A DNA stretch of 64,000 bases from Roseicyclus salinarum (lineage in GTDB: Bacteria > Pseudomonadota > Alphaproteobacteria > Rhodobacterales > Rhodobacteraceae): contig NZ_JARRSA010000003.1 in NCBI RefSeq assembly GCF_029624655.1, forward strand, positions 1 through 64,000. Direction: 5' to 3'. This document shows positions 16,735 through 25,601 of the stretch, piece by piece (position 1 is the first letter of the stretch; the number at the start of each line of letters is the position of its first letter). A program made the position numbers and the translations under genes. The notes beneath the pieces were generated by a model. The model was not told the DNA's origin. It did not search any database and saw only the letters and a list, made by a program, of their open reading frames with translations.

Positions 16735-17961
16735 ATGCCCGACGACATCCTCAACAGCTTCATGACCGGCCCGGACGAAAAGGGGCGCTTCGGCGATTTC
16801 GGTGGGCGGTTCGTGTCGGAGACCCTCATGCCGCTGATCCTCGAGCTCGAGGCGCAGTACGAGAACGCCAAGACCGACCAGAGCTTCTGGGACGAGATGA
16901 ACGATCTCTGGACGCATTACGTCGGCCGCCCCTCGCCGCTCTATTTCGCCGAGCGGCTGACCGAGCGCCTGGGCGGCGCGAAGATCTACTTCAAGCGCGA
17001 CGAGCTGAACCACACCGGCGCGCACAAGATCAACAACGTCCTTGGCCAGATCATCCTCGCCCGCCGCATGGGCAAGACCCGGATCATCGCCGAGACTGGC
17101 GCGGGCCAGCATGGCGTGGCGACGGCGACGGTCTGCGCGAAGTTCGGGCTGAAGTGCATCGTCTACATGGGCGCGACCGACGTGGAGCGGCAGGCGCCGA
17201 ACGTGTTCAGGATGAAGCTTCTGGGCGCCGAGGTGGTGCCGGTGACGAGCGGGCGCGGCACGCTCAAGGACGCCATGAACGACGCGCTGCGGGACTGGGT
17301 GACGAACGTGCGCGACACGTTCTACTGCATCGGCACCGTGGCCGGCCCGCATCCCTACCCGGCGATGGTCCGCGACTTCCAGTCGATCATCGGCAAGGAG
17401 ACGAAGGAGCAGATGATGGCCGCCGAGGGCCGGCTGCCCGACACGCTCATCGCCGCGATCGGCGGCGGGTCGAACGCGATGGGCCTGTTCTATCCCTTCC
17501 TCGACGACAAGGAGGTGGCGATCATCGGCGTCGAGGCCGGCGGCCACGGCGTCAACGAGAAGATGGAGCATTGCGCCTCGTTGACCGGCGGGCGTCCGGG
17601 CGTCCTGCACGGCAACCGGACGTACCTGCTGCAGGACGAGGACGGGCAGATCCTCGAGGGGCATTCGATCTCGGCGGGCCTCGACTATCCGGGCATCGGG
17701 CCGGAACACGCGTGGCTCCACGATATCGGTCGTGCGCAATACGTCTCGATCACGGATGCCGAGGCGCTCGCGGCGTTCCAGCTGTCGTGCGAGACGGAGG
17801 GGATCATTCCCGCGCTGGAGCCGTCCCACGCGCTGGCGCACGTTACCAAGATCGCGCCCGACCTTCCGTCCGATCACCTGCTGGTGATGAACATGTGCGG
17901 CCGGGGCGACAAGGACATTTTCACGGTCGCGCGTGCGCTGGGATGGGACATGACGGGCTGA
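16735..17961 (+). CDS. trpB: Tryptophan synthase beta chain
   Basis: TrpB is the PLP-dependent beta subunit that condenses indole with serine. The 408-aa protein carries [11 protein letters not shown], in which Lys98 forms the PLP Schiff base, [16 protein letters not shown], and the phosphate-binding [11 protein letters not shown] near residue 240. The length is standard. ATG 16735 gives the usual start [10 protein letters not shown]. It follows a terminator and so must have its own promoter in the preceding 64 bp, though no clear consensus is visible. trpA is at 28.5 kb on the other strand. Confidence 0.98.
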   Translation: MPDDILNSFMTGPDEKGRFGDFGGRFVSETLMPLILELEAQYENAKTDQSFWDEMNDLWTHYVGRPSPLYFAERLTERLGGAKIYFKRDELNHTGAHKINNVLGQIILARRMGKTRIIAETGAGQHGVATATVCAKFGLKCIVYMGATDVERQAPNVFRMKLLGAEVVPVTSGRGTLKDAMNDALRDWVTNVRDTFYCIGTVAGPHPYPAMVRDFQSIIGKETKEQMMAAEGRLPDTLIAAIGGGSNAMGLFYPFLDDKEVAIIGVEAGGHGVNEKMEHCASLTGGRPGVLHGNRTYLLQDEDGQILEGHSISAGLDYPGIGPEHAWLHDIGRAQYVSITDAEALAAFQLSCETEGIIPALEPSHALAHVTKIAPDLPSDHLLVMNMCGRGDKDIFTVARALGWDMTG

Positions 17962-18123
17962 GCGCCCCCCCTAGTCCTTTGGTTTATCGCCGTCGAGCTT
18001 GCGTTTATGGTTTGCGGTCTAAACTCCGTGCCAATGTAGCAGCCGTGTCCGGCAGGGCAGGACCTTGCCGATGGCTGCCGCCGGTCGGGCGGCGTCGACG
18101 ACGAAACGCAAGCCCCACGGAGC

Positions 18124-18576
18124 ATGTTCATGCGAAAGACAAGACTTCTCACGTCCTCCGCCCTCGCGATCGCGGTGGTCGCCTCGGCCGCTTCCGCGCA
18201 ATCGCAGGAGGTCATCGACCGCATCGTCGACGAACTCGTGGCGGACGGCTATGTCCGCATCGAGATCGACATCGAGCGTGACGGCACCTTCGAGGTCGAG
18301 GCCTATGGCGGCGGCCGCGAGGGCGACTTCTACTACGACGGGCAGGGCAATCTGCTGCGCTCGGAAGTGGAGGACGACGACGCCTACGGGCCCGGCTATA
18401 CCGGCGAAGATCCCGACGACGACGATGATGATGATGACGACGATCGCGACGACGATGATGACGACGACGATCGCGACGACGACGATGATGACGACGATGA
18501 TGATGACGACGACGACCGCGGCGACGATGACCGTGGCGGCGACGACGATGATGATGATGATGACGACGACGACTGA
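18124..18576 (+). CDS. Secreted PepSY-like protein with a poly-aspartate tail
   Basis: This 150-aa protein has a signal peptide ending ASAASAQ (residues ~1-27), then a globular part of about 60 residues (EVIDRIVDELVADGYVRIEI to YYDGQGNLLRSEVE). That part resembles a single PepSY-type alpha/beta unit. From residue ~97 the protein is almost pure Asp interrupted by single Arg or Gly residues. The negatively charged tail of some 50 residues is likely disordered in the periplasm and could bind Ca2+ or other cations. A second gene of the same plan follows, then a membrane-bound LuxR-type regulator. The start at 18124 or the ATG at 18130 are both possible. Confidence 0.75.
   Translation: MFMRKTRLLTSSALAIAVVASAASAQSQEVIDRIVDELVADGYVRIEIDIERDGTFEVEAYGGGREGDFYYDGQGNLLRSEVEDDDAYGPGYTGEDPDDDDDDDDDDRDDDDDDDDRDDDDDDDDDDDDDDRGDDDRGGDDDDDDDDDDD
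18415..18574 (+). repeat. GAC/GAT codon repeat encoding an Asp tract
   Basis: This is a near-uninterrupted run of GAC and GAT codons with sporadic CGC/CGT and GGC. It is in frame with the first poly-Asp gene. The mixed use of GAC and GAT argues that the amino-acid tract is under selection rather than being a recent simple-repeat expansion. It is also a likely site of slippage or assembly error. Confidence 0.85.
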
Positions 18577-18611
18577 GGCGCCGCAAGGTGGTCTCGCGAT
18601 CTGATGATCTG

Positions 18612-18636
18612 CCCCGCCGGCCAGTGTCCGGCGGGG
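18612..18636 (+). terminator. Intergenic hairpin between the two poly-Asp genes
   Basis: A perfect 9-bp stem CCCCGCCGG (18612-18620)/CCGGCGGGG (18628-18636) with a 7-base loop is followed by TT only. Without a long T-run it is more likely an attenuator or mRNA-stability element than a full terminator. It lies 24 bp upstream of the second gene. Confidence 0.5.
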
Positions 18637-18659
18637 TTCTGCGAGGGGTGACCGCGGGC

Positions 18660-19097
<438 letters not shown>

Positions 19098-19121
19098 TCC
19101 GGCCGGTCCCGGGCAGGGGGA

Positions 19122-19682
19122 ATGCTGAACCAGCCCTGGATATTCGGGGCGATCCTCGTCGTGCAGTCGCTTTGCGGCTTCTTCTTCGTGTCCGACATCC
19201 TGCTGACGGTCGTGGGCGCGCCCATTGGCCCGATCCCGTGGGCCTACCGGGAGGTCATGGAGCTTGCCGCCGCGATCGGCCTCATCCTCGGCGTCGTTCT
19301 GGGTGCGCTTCTGCTCAGGGCGTCCCTGCGCAGGACCCGCTCGATGGAGCGCTCGCTGCGGGCGGCGTCGGGCGCGTTCATGGAGATCGTCGAGGAACGG
19401 TTCGCTGAATGGACTCTGACCCCGGCCGAGCGCGATGTCGCGCTTTTCGCGCTCAAGGGCATGTCCATCGCCGAAATCGCGAGCCTGCGGCAGACATCGC
19501 AGGGCACGGTCAAGGCGCAGACGAACGCGATCTACCGCAAGGCCGGCGTGACGGGCCGGCCGCAGCTTCTGTCGCTTTTCGTGGACGAACTTCTCGATGG
19601 CACGCCCGCGCCGCAGGCGCCCGCCGCGGTTCCCGTCGGGCGCGGCGCGGCGCCCGAGCCTCAGGACCCGTCGAGCGCGTAG
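19122..19682 (+). CDS. Membrane-anchored LuxR-type transcriptional regulator
   Basis: This 186-aa protein has two N-terminal membrane helices (residues ~7-30 and ~48-68), a short basic linker and a LuxR/GerE-type helix-turn-helix (WTLTPAERDVALFALKGMS, SIAEIASLRQTSQGTVKAQ, AIYRKAGVTGRPQLLSLFVDELL). No receiver or ligand domain is present, so any signal must come through the membrane segment or a partner. It starts 24 bp after the second poly-Asp gene, most likely in one operon. The obvious model is that the secreted acidic proteins and this regulator form an envelope-sensing unit. The C-terminus overlaps the convergent DUF2237 gene by 22 bp. Confidence 0.85.
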   Translation: MLNQPWIFGAILVVQSLCGFFFVSDILLTVVGAPIGPIPWAYREVMELAAAIGLILGVVLGALLLRASLRRTRSMERSLRAASGAFMEIVEERFAEWTLTPAERDVALFALKGMSIAEIASLRQTSQGTVKAQTNAIYRKAGVTGRPQLLSLFVDELLDGTPAPQAPAAVPVGRGAAPEPQDPSSA

Positions 19683-20044
19683 GCCTCCAGCACCTCCAGA
19701 GGAACGACGTCGAGCGTGCGCTCGTGCGTGGCCGGCAGGTTCACGCGGGGCGCGACGCCCTCGTGATGCGCCTGCAGAAAGCGCGAGGCGCACAGGCACC
19801 ACTGGTCGCCGGGCTTCAGGCCGTTGAAGGAGGATTCGGGCCGCGGCGTCGACAGGTCGTTGCCGACGTATTTCGAGAAGGCGAGGAATTCCTCGGTCAT
19901 CACTGCGCAGACGGTATGAATGCCGCGGTCCTCCACACAGGTCTCGCAGCTTCCGGTTCGGAAGAAGCCGGTCATGGGATCGCGCGAACAGCTTTGCAGT
20001 GCCTGGCCCATAACGTTGATGGATGCATCCATCTCGAATGGCAT
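19661..20044 (-). CDS. DUF2237-family protein
   Basis: This 127-aa protein matches the strongly conserved DUF2237 pattern: SCSRDPMTGFFRTGSCETC, EDRGIHTVCAVMTEEFLAFSK, GNDLSTPRPE, GLKPGDQWCLCASRF and a C-terminal ATHERTLDVVPLEVL. Five conserved Cys residues suggest metal binding or redox chemistry; the function is not established. The ATG at 20044 gives the expected start MPFEMDASINVMGQ. Its end overlaps the LuxR-type gene on the other strand. Confidence 0.92.
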   Translation of the reverse strand: MPFEMDASINVMGQALQSCSRDPMTGFFRTGSCETCVEDRGIHTVCAVMTEEFLAFSKYVGNDLSTPRPESSFNGLKPGDQWCLCASRFLQAHHEGVAPRVNLPATHERTLDVVPLEVLEAYALDGS

Positions 20045-20110
20045 GAGAACTTCCCCCGTTCGTACTTTACAGATGCGGAAGGCTAACAGCCCTGTCGTTA
20101 AGCGCAAATG

Positions 20111-21157
20111 TTAACCGCACCAATCGACCCAGCGGCCGTGAAAATCCGCACGCGCGAGCATCTGGGGCGCGGGCGCCTGTGGCCAGAGACGGACGCGCAA
20201 CGCCGCCCCGTCACGGCGGCCGTCGCTTTCGAAGGCGACATGGGCGAGGGGCGATGCGGGGGTGGCGTCCCGGCCCGCCGCCTCCAGTGCGGCGGTGCAG
20301 GCGGTCTGGGTGTCGTGCGGGAAATACTGCCACGCGATGGTGCTGAAGACGACGTGAAGCCGCCCCGCCGCGCGGGATTTCAGCCGCGCGGCGAGCCAGC
20401 CGGCGGCGTCGCCCGCGTCGGGGCGCGTGGAGGCCAGCGCGATGGCGCCGCGCGTCAGCGTCATGCGCTCGGGCTGGTCGGGCCACAGGAACGACAGAAG
20501 CCTGAGCGCGTCCGCGGCATCCGCCGGGTCGAGCGGGTTCAGGTCGACGCCCGCGCGCTCCCCGACGGTGACGGGCCGGGGCGGCGGCGGCGCGCCGCGC
20601 CATTCGGGGCGCAGCGTGACCGGCGACCCCTCGGGCCCGGCGAGGCCGTGAGGCGTGACGATGGCGAAGCGGTCGAGCGACAGGTTCAGCCCCGCGCTTG
20701 CGCCAAGCTCGCCGAGCTCGATGGGCATCGCGCCGGTCCGCTCCAGAAGCCACCAGAGAGCGGGAAGAAGAACGCAGGCGCGCCGCACCTCGTTGGTCTG
20801 GGGCGCCTGGTCGAGCCATGTGCCGATGCGCCCCGCGTGCCGGCCGAGCGCGCCGTGCACGGCCCGCCAGAGCGTGTCGTCGTCGACCTCGGCGGGCGGG
20901 TAGGCGGCGGCGAGTTCGGCATCCACCCCCTCGAGCACCAGCGCATGAAGCGCGCCCGCTAGCCTGAGGGGAACCGACTGTCCCGCCGGCCCGACATCGC
21001 CCTCCCAGCCAAGGATGCGCGCGCCGGGCGCGGTATCGGGCGTCAGCCGCTCCGCCACGAGCGGCATCAGCCTGCCCATGAAGGGCGAGCCCAGCAGCGC
21101 GCAGCTTTTTCCCTGGCTGTGGAAGGCCGATCTGACGCGGCCTTCGGTTCCGGTCAC
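20111..21157 (-). CDS. DUF2332-family protein
   Basis: This predicted 348-aa protein begins at a GTG at 21157 overlapping the stop of pth (GTGA). That start recovers the family N-terminus QGKSCALLGSPFMGRLMPLV. The segments SVPLRLAGALHALVLEG, ELGASAGLNLSLDRF, GVDLNPLDPADAADALRLL and AWQYFPHDTQ are typical of DUF2332. The GASAGLN block resembles the SAM-binding motif of methyltransferases, but no activity has been shown. Translational coupling to pth is suggested by the overlap. Confidence 0.88.
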   Translation of the reverse strand: MTGTEGRVRSAFHSQGKSCALLGSPFMGRLMPLVAERLTPDTAPGARILGWEGDVGPAGQSVPLRLAGALHALVLEGVDAELAAAYPPAEVDDDTLWRAVHGALGRHAGRIGTWLDQAPQTNEVRRACVLLPALWWLLERTGAMPIELGELGASAGLNLSLDRFAIVTPHGLAGPEGSPVTLRPEWRGAPPPPRPVTVGERAGVDLNPLDPADAADALRLLSFLWPDQPERMTLTRGAIALASTRPDAGDAAGWLAARLKSRAAGRLHVVFSTIAWQYFPHDTQTACTAALEAAGRDATPASPLAHVAFESDGRRDGAALRVRLWPQAPAPQMLARADFHGRWVDWCG

Positions 21158-21846
21158 CGGAACTTGTCCATGAGTTTCTGGATGGGCGATTTCGCCTCCG
21201 CGCCGGCCGGCGTCCCGTCGTCGGCCGGCGCGGGCTTTCCGGACGGCTTCGGGTCCGGTTTCGCGCCCTCGTTGCGCGCGGGCGCGGTGCGCCGCGCGAC
21301 CGCGTTCAGGAACTTCGCGCCGTCCCCCGCCGCCAGGTCCGGCGCGCCGTCCGACACGCCGCGCAGCACGTCGTCGAGCCAGTCGCCGTCGGCCTTCGCG
21401 AAATCCGACAGGACGTAGCCCGCGACCCGGTCCTTGTGGCCGGGATGCCCGATGCCGAGGCGCACCCGCGCGTAGTCGGACCCGCAATGCTGATGGATCG
21501 AGCGCAGCCCGTTGTGGCCGGCATGGCCGCCGCCCTGCTTCAGCCGAACCTTGCCGGGTGCCAGGTCCAACTCGTCGTGGAACACGGTGAGATCGTCCGG
21601 CGTCAGCTTGTAGAAGCGCAGCGCCTCGCCGACCGACTGGCCGGACAGGTTCATGAAGGTCTCCGGTCGCAGGAGCAGGACCTTCTCTCCGCCCAGAACC
21701 CCCTCGCTCACGGAGCCCTGGAACTTCGACCGCCACGGCGCGAAGCCGTGATCCCCGGCGATGCGCTCCACCGCCATCCAGCCGATGTTGTGACGGTTGC
21801 CCGCGTATTTCGCGCCCGGATTGCCGAGGCCGACCCAGAGTTTCAT
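21154..21846 (-). CDS. pth: Peptidyl-tRNA hydrolase
   Basis: Pth recycles peptidyl-tRNA dropped from the ribosome. The 230-aa protein has the motifs VGLGNPGAKYAGNRHNIGW with catalytic His19, RPETFMNLSGQSV, VFHDELDLAPGKVRLK with the conserved Asp, and GGHAGHNGLRSI. The C-terminal ~40 residues are a charged, Pro-rich extension common in alphaproteobacterial Pth. rplY lies 1.2 kb upstream on the same strand; these genes are often neighbours, but here an oxidoreductase gene on the other strand is inserted between them. Confidence 0.97.
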   Translation of the reverse strand: MKLWVGLGNPGAKYAGNRHNIGWMAVERIAGDHGFAPWRSKFQGSVSEGVLGGEKVLLLRPETFMNLSGQSVGEALRFYKLTPDDLTVFHDELDLAPGKVRLKQGGGHAGHNGLRSIHQHCGSDYARVRLGIGHPGHKDRVAGYVLSDFAKADGDWLDDVLRGVSDGAPDLAAGDGAKFLNAVARRTAPARNEGAKPDPKPSGKPAPADDGTPAGAEAKSPIQKLMDKFR

Positions 21847-21958
21847 GTCATGTCCTTCGTTGCGGGGCGTGATGCCAGCACGGGCGGCGTTTGCCAAGGC
21901 TCGATCCGGCATGGCAGGCTGGCGCAGGGCAGGCGACGCACGCCCGAGGAGACCCGCG

Positions 21959-22999
21959 ATGACCGAGATACCCCAGACGATGCGCGCCCTCGTGGTGCCC
22001 GCGCCCGGCGCCGCCCCGCGCGTCGAGATCCGCCCGGTGCCGCGGCCCGGACATGGCGAGGTGCTGGTGCGCATCGCCGCCTCGCCGATCAATCCCTCCG
22101 ACATGTCGACGATCGCGGGCGAGTACGGGATCGGCTGGCAATTCCCGCTTGTGCCTGGCCTCGAGGGATCGGGCCGGGTGGTGGCCGACGGCGGCGGGCT
22201 GCTGGCGCGCGCGCTGCGTGGACGCGCAGTGTCTTGCGTGGCGGACCGCCAGGGGCTGTGGGCGGAGTATGCCGTGACGCAGGCGGCGCGCTGCGTGGCG
22301 CTGCCGCGCGACACGGCCCTCGGGCCCGCGGCGATGAGCTTCGTCAACCCGCTGACGGCGATCGCGCTGGTCGGGATCGCGCGCAGGGGCGGGCACTGGT
22401 CGGCCGTCTCGACGGCGGCGGGCGGGGCGCTTGGCCGCATGATCCGCGCCCGCGCCCGCGCGCGAGGGCTGAAGATCATCGACGTCGTGCGCCGGGAGGA
22501 TCAGGCCGAGGCGCTGAGGCGCGAGGGCGCGCGCCATGTCCTATCGACCGACCGCGACGATTTCGACGAGGCGCTTGCCGCCACCTGCCGCCAGCTTCGA
22601 TGCAGGATGGCCTTCGACGCGGTCGGCGGCGGAATGACGTTCCGCCTCGGGGAGGCGCTGCGCGGGAAGGGGGAGATCGTGCTTTATGGCGGTCTCGCGC
22701 AGGAGGCGGCGCGCCTCCATCCCGGCACGATGATCTTCAAGGGCCTGACGGTGCGCGGCTTCTGGCTGTCGCGCTGGCTGGCCGGGCGCAGCCTTCCCGA
22801 ACGGCTGTGGATGGCGCGGCAGGTGACGAAGGCGTTGCAGGGCGGCTTCGCGGAGAGCCGGGTGGCGGATGTCTGCGAGCTTGCGGACGCGCCCGAGGCG
22901 GTGGCCCGCCATGCCGCGCGGACGAGCGCCGGCAAGATCCTGATCGCGCCAGGGGCCGAGGACCTTGGCCTCGGCGGCGCAGGCGCGGCCCCTGAATGA
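21959..22999 (+). CDS. Zinc-independent MDR-family quinone-reductase-like oxidoreductase
   Basis: This 346-aa medium-chain dehydrogenase/reductase has the N-terminal GroES-like half (ASPINPSDMSTIAGEYG, VPGLEGSGRVVADGG). A Rossmann half follows, with VSTAAGGALGRMIRARARARG in place of the usual AxxGxxG, and FDAVGGG. There is no cluster of zinc-binding cysteines, placing it with quinone oxidoreductases and enoyl reductases that use NADPH. Start ATG 21959 follows a GAGGAG site. It is inserted between the divergent pth and the convergent rplY and shows no operon partner. The substrate is unknown. Confidence 0.85.
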   Translation: MTEIPQTMRALVVPAPGAAPRVEIRPVPRPGHGEVLVRIAASPINPSDMSTIAGEYGIGWQFPLVPGLEGSGRVVADGGGLLARALRGRAVSCVADRQGLWAEYAVTQAARCVALPRDTALGPAAMSFVNPLTAIALVGIARRGGHWSAVSTAAGGALGRMIRARARARGLKIIDVVRREDQAEALRREGARHVLSTDRDDFDEALAATCRQLRCRMAFDAVGGGMTFRLGEALRGKGEIVLYGGLAQEAARLHPGTMIFKGLTVRGFWLSRWLAGRSLPERLWMARQVTKALQGGFAESRVADVCELADAPEAVARHAARTSAGKILIAPGAEDLGLGGAGAAPE

Positions 23000-23010
23000 C
23001 CGGACCATAA

Positions 23011-23046
23011 CGAAAGGACCGCCAGGCCGGATCGGCGTGGCGGTCC
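23011..23046 (-). terminator. Rho-independent terminator of rplY
   Basis: A perfect 9-bp inverted repeat GGACCGCCA (23016-23024)/TGGCGGTCC (23038-23046) with a 13-base loop is followed, on the minus strand, by TTTCG at 23015-23011. It lies 35 bp beyond the rplY stop and also faces the end of the convergent oxidoreductase gene, so it may serve both. Confidence 0.75.
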
Positions 23047-23080
23047 CTGAAGCTGGTGCGCGGCCGGTGGGCCGGTGGCC

Positions 23081-23710
23081 TTATTCCTCGGCCTCGCCTT
23101 CGCCTTCGGCCTCTTCGGCCGCGTTGTCGGCGCTCACCAGGCCCGAGGGCGCGGTGATGTTGGCGATGACGAAGTCACGATCGATCGTGGGCTTGGTGCC
23201 TTCGGGAAGCGGCACGTCCGAGATGTGGACCACGTCGCCGATGTTCAGGCCGCTGAGGTCCGCGACGATCTTCTCGGGGATATCGCCCGCGGTGACGAAA
23301 AGCTCGACTTCCGCGCGCACAACCGTCAGGACGCCGCCGCGCTTGAGGCCGGGCGACGCTTCGTGGTTCACGAACTCGACGGGGATGAAGAGGTTGACCT
23401 TCGAGGTGCGGCGCAGGCGCATCAGGTCGACATGCGTCGGCAGGTCCTTGACCACGTCGCGCTGCACGCCGCGGCAGATCACCCGCACGTCGTCCTGTCC
23501 CTCGACCTTCAGGTTGAAGAGCGTCGAGAGGAAGCGGCCGTCGCGCAGCCGCTTGATCAGGGCGTTGAAGGGGATCTGGATCGGAAGCGGATCGCCGCCG
23601 CCGCCATACACCACACCGGGCACCTTGCCTTCACGGCGAGCTTGACGGGCGGCCCCCTTGCCTGTCCCCGTCCGTGCCTCGGCGATAAGATCTGGAATCT
23701 CACCAGCCAT
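23081..23710 (-). CDS. rplY: 50S ribosomal protein L25, Ctc form
   Basis: This 209-aa protein combines the L25 5S-rRNA-binding domain ([26 protein letters not shown], then [17 protein letters not shown]) with the C-terminal beta domain of the Ctc/TL5 long form. The acidic end [12 protein letters not shown] is typical of alphaproteobacteria. The ATG at 23710 gives the standard MAGEIPDL start. It is followed by its own terminator. Confidence 0.97.
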   Translation of the reverse strand: MAGEIPDLIAEARTGTGKGAARQARREGKVPGVVYGGGGDPLPIQIPFNALIKRLRDGRFLSTLFNLKVEGQDDVRVICRGVQRDVVKDLPTHVDLMRLRRTSKVNLFIPVEFVNHEASPGLKRGGVLTVVRAEVELFVTAGDIPEKIVADLSGLNIGDVVHISDVPLPEGTKPTIDRDFVIANITAPSGLVSADNAAEEAEGEGEAEE

Positions 23711-23932
23711 TGCAATTCTCCATGTCTGAGGGGGCTGCCTCCAAGGGTGTCGGGCCCCGATGAAGCCGCGCGTATAGGCGAGATCGCCGCGAAAGAAAAG
23801 ACGCAATGAGCGGGGGCGCGCGGCGCGTCCGCGTCAGGGCCGCACGGGGGGTAATAGAAGGCCGAACAGGGGCTGCGAGGACCCCGCGCGCCTGCGCTTG
23901 TGCACCCTTGCGGCCCGTGGCAGAGGCGTCCC

Positions 23933-25081
23933 ATGGCCGTTCTCTCCGCTCTCCGCACCTCGCTGCGCCCGGTTCTGGGGTTCGTGGCGATGGGCCTCGT
24001 CTTCGGCAGCTTCGCCGCCGTCTTGCCGGTGCTGAAGGCCCGGATCGGCGCCGACGACGCGGTCTTTGGCCTCGTCCTTCTGGGCAGTCCGATCGGCCTT
24101 GTGCTGACGCTGTGGCTGGCGCCGGCCTTCGACCGCTGGCTCGCCGCGCTGTCGCTGCCCGCGGCGGCCGCCTTGACGGGGCTTTCGATGCTGGCCGTGG
24201 GCCTCGTCGGGGCGCCCGCGGCGTTCTTCGTGACGATGATCGTCGTCGGGCTGTGCTCGGGGACGCTCGACATCGTGTCGAACTCGCGCGTGTCCGAGCT
24301 CGAGGCGCGGCACCGCGCGCCCCTGATGAACGCCAACCACGCCATGTTCTCGGTCGCCTATGCCGCGAGCGCCGTCGCCACCGGCATCGCACGCGAGGCG
24401 GGGCTGGCCCCGGCCGCGATCTTCGCAGGCGTCGCCGCCGCTGTCGTCCTGCTGTCGCTGTGGATGCGCATGGAGGCCGCCGAGGTCGCCGAGACCGGCA
24501 CCGTCCCCGCGGGCCTGCCGGGCGGCGCGGTCCTGCTGTGCGGGGGCATCGTCCTGATCGCCTACTTCGTCGAGGCGGTCGTCGAAAGCTGGTCGGCGCT
24601 GCACGTCGAGCGCACGCTTGCGGGCGGCGCGGCCGAGGGCGCGTTCGGGCCCGCCGTGCTGGGCCTGACGATGGCGGCGGGGCGTTTTGCTGGGCAGGTC
24701 GCGGCGGGGCGGTTCGCCGACGCCACCATCATCACCGCGGGGTCGGTCATGGCCTGCATCGGGGCCGGCCTCGCCGCCGCGGCGCAAGGCCCCGTGGTCG
24801 CCTATCTCGGCTTCGGGCTCATGGGCCTCGGCATGTCGGTGGTCGGTCCCATGGCGCTGGCGCTGGTCGGGCGGATCGTGCCGCCGTCCCGGCGCACCGC
24901 CGCCGTGGCGCGGGTCAACGTGATGGGTTTCGGCGCGTTTCTCATGGCCCCGGTCGTGATGGGGCAGGTGTCCGAAGCCTATGGCCTGCGCACGGCCTTC
25001 GCGGTGGTCGGCGCGCTTTCCCTGATCGCGCCGCTTCTGGCCCTCGTGCTGCGCGGGCGCTGGACACCGGGACCGGCCTGA
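23933..25081 (+). CDS. Major facilitator superfamily transporter
   Basis: This predicted 382-aa protein has about twelve membrane helices in two halves. Features of the family are the cytosolic loop DRWLAALSLPAA between helices 2 and 3, the start GFVAMGLVFGSFAAVLPVLKARIG, and a repeat of the fold after residue ~195. It resembles YbjJ-type sugar/drug MFS proteins, but no substrate can be inferred. The ATG at 23933 was preferred; an in-frame ATG at 23900 adds 11 residues with no membrane character. It converges with a ferritin-like gene 7 bp after its stop. Confidence 0.85.
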   Translation: MAVLSALRTSLRPVLGFVAMGLVFGSFAAVLPVLKARIGADDAVFGLVLLGSPIGLVLTLWLAPAFDRWLAALSLPAAAALTGLSMLAVGLVGAPAAFFVTMIVVGLCSGTLDIVSNSRVSELEARHRAPLMNANHAMFSVAYAASAVATGIAREAGLAPAAIFAGVAAAVVLLSLWMRMEAAEVAETGTVPAGLPGGAVLLCGGIVLIAYFVEAVVESWSALHVERTLAGGAAEGAFGPAVLGLTMAAGRFAGQVAAGRFADATIITAGSVMACIGAGLAAAAQGPVVAYLGFGLMGLGMSVVGPMALALVGRIVPPSRRTAAVARVNVMGFGAFLMAPVVMGQVSEAYGLRTAFAVVGALSLIAPLLALVLRGRWTPGPA

Positions 25082-25088
25082 CGGCGTC

Positions 25089-25541
25089 TCAGGCGGTCTC
25101 GGCCTCGGTGTCCAGCCAGGCCTTGTGACGCTCCTCGTCGGCCAGCGCCTGGTCGAGGAACGGTCTTGCGTCCTCGGGGGCATGTGGGTTCCGCGAGGCC
25201 TTGAGGTAGGCCGTGACGGTGTCCGTCTCGTTCGCGCTCATCGCCTCGAGGATCGCGGCGTCGCCGCCCGTCAGGGATGCCATCCTGACCTTTCCGGTCG
25301 CCAGCAGCGACTTCATCGAGCCCTTGCCGGGATCGCGGGCGCGATGCGCCGCCGCAAGCCGGGCCAGTTCTTCCAGATGGCGCATGTGATCGTCGCGAAA
25401 GGCGCGCACCATCCGCGCGCGCGCCTTGTCCTGCAGCCTCTCGATGGCGACGTCGAAGGCTGCGATCGCGTCATGCTCGAGCCGGATCAGATGCTCCAGC
25501 AACGTCCTCGCGTCGCGTTCGCCGCCCTTCAGCGTCGCCAT
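25089..25541 (-). CDS. Ferritin-like (DUF2383-type) four-helix protein
   Basis: This 150-aa all-helical protein has four carboxylate/His-bearing segments placed as in ferritin-like di-metal folds: LEHDAIAAFDVAIERL, DDHMRHLEELARL, MSANETDTVTAYLKA and ADEERHKAWLD. The E...ExxH spacing is consistent with a di-iron or stress-response role, as in rubrerythrin-like and DUF2383 proteins. The exact family is not certain. It stands alone between the MFS gene and lldD. Confidence 0.7.
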   Translation of the reverse strand: MATLKGGERDARTLLEHLIRLEHDAIAAFDVAIERLQDKARARMVRAFRDDHMRHLEELARLAAAHRARDPGKGSMKSLLATGKVRMASLTGGDAAILEAMSANETDTVTAYLKASRNPHAPEDARPFLDQALADEERHKAWLDTEAETA

Positions 25542-25601
25542 GTGCCGCGTCCTCCGGTTTCTTGCCGGGCAAACCCCGTACGGAGGTCGCGGGTTCCGCG
25601 C

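Noticed and set aside
20111-21736. A 541-codon version of the DUF2332 protein starting inside pth.
   Set aside because: The first ~190 codons are an alternative-frame reading of pth; the GTG at 21157 overlapping the pth stop gives the family-like length.
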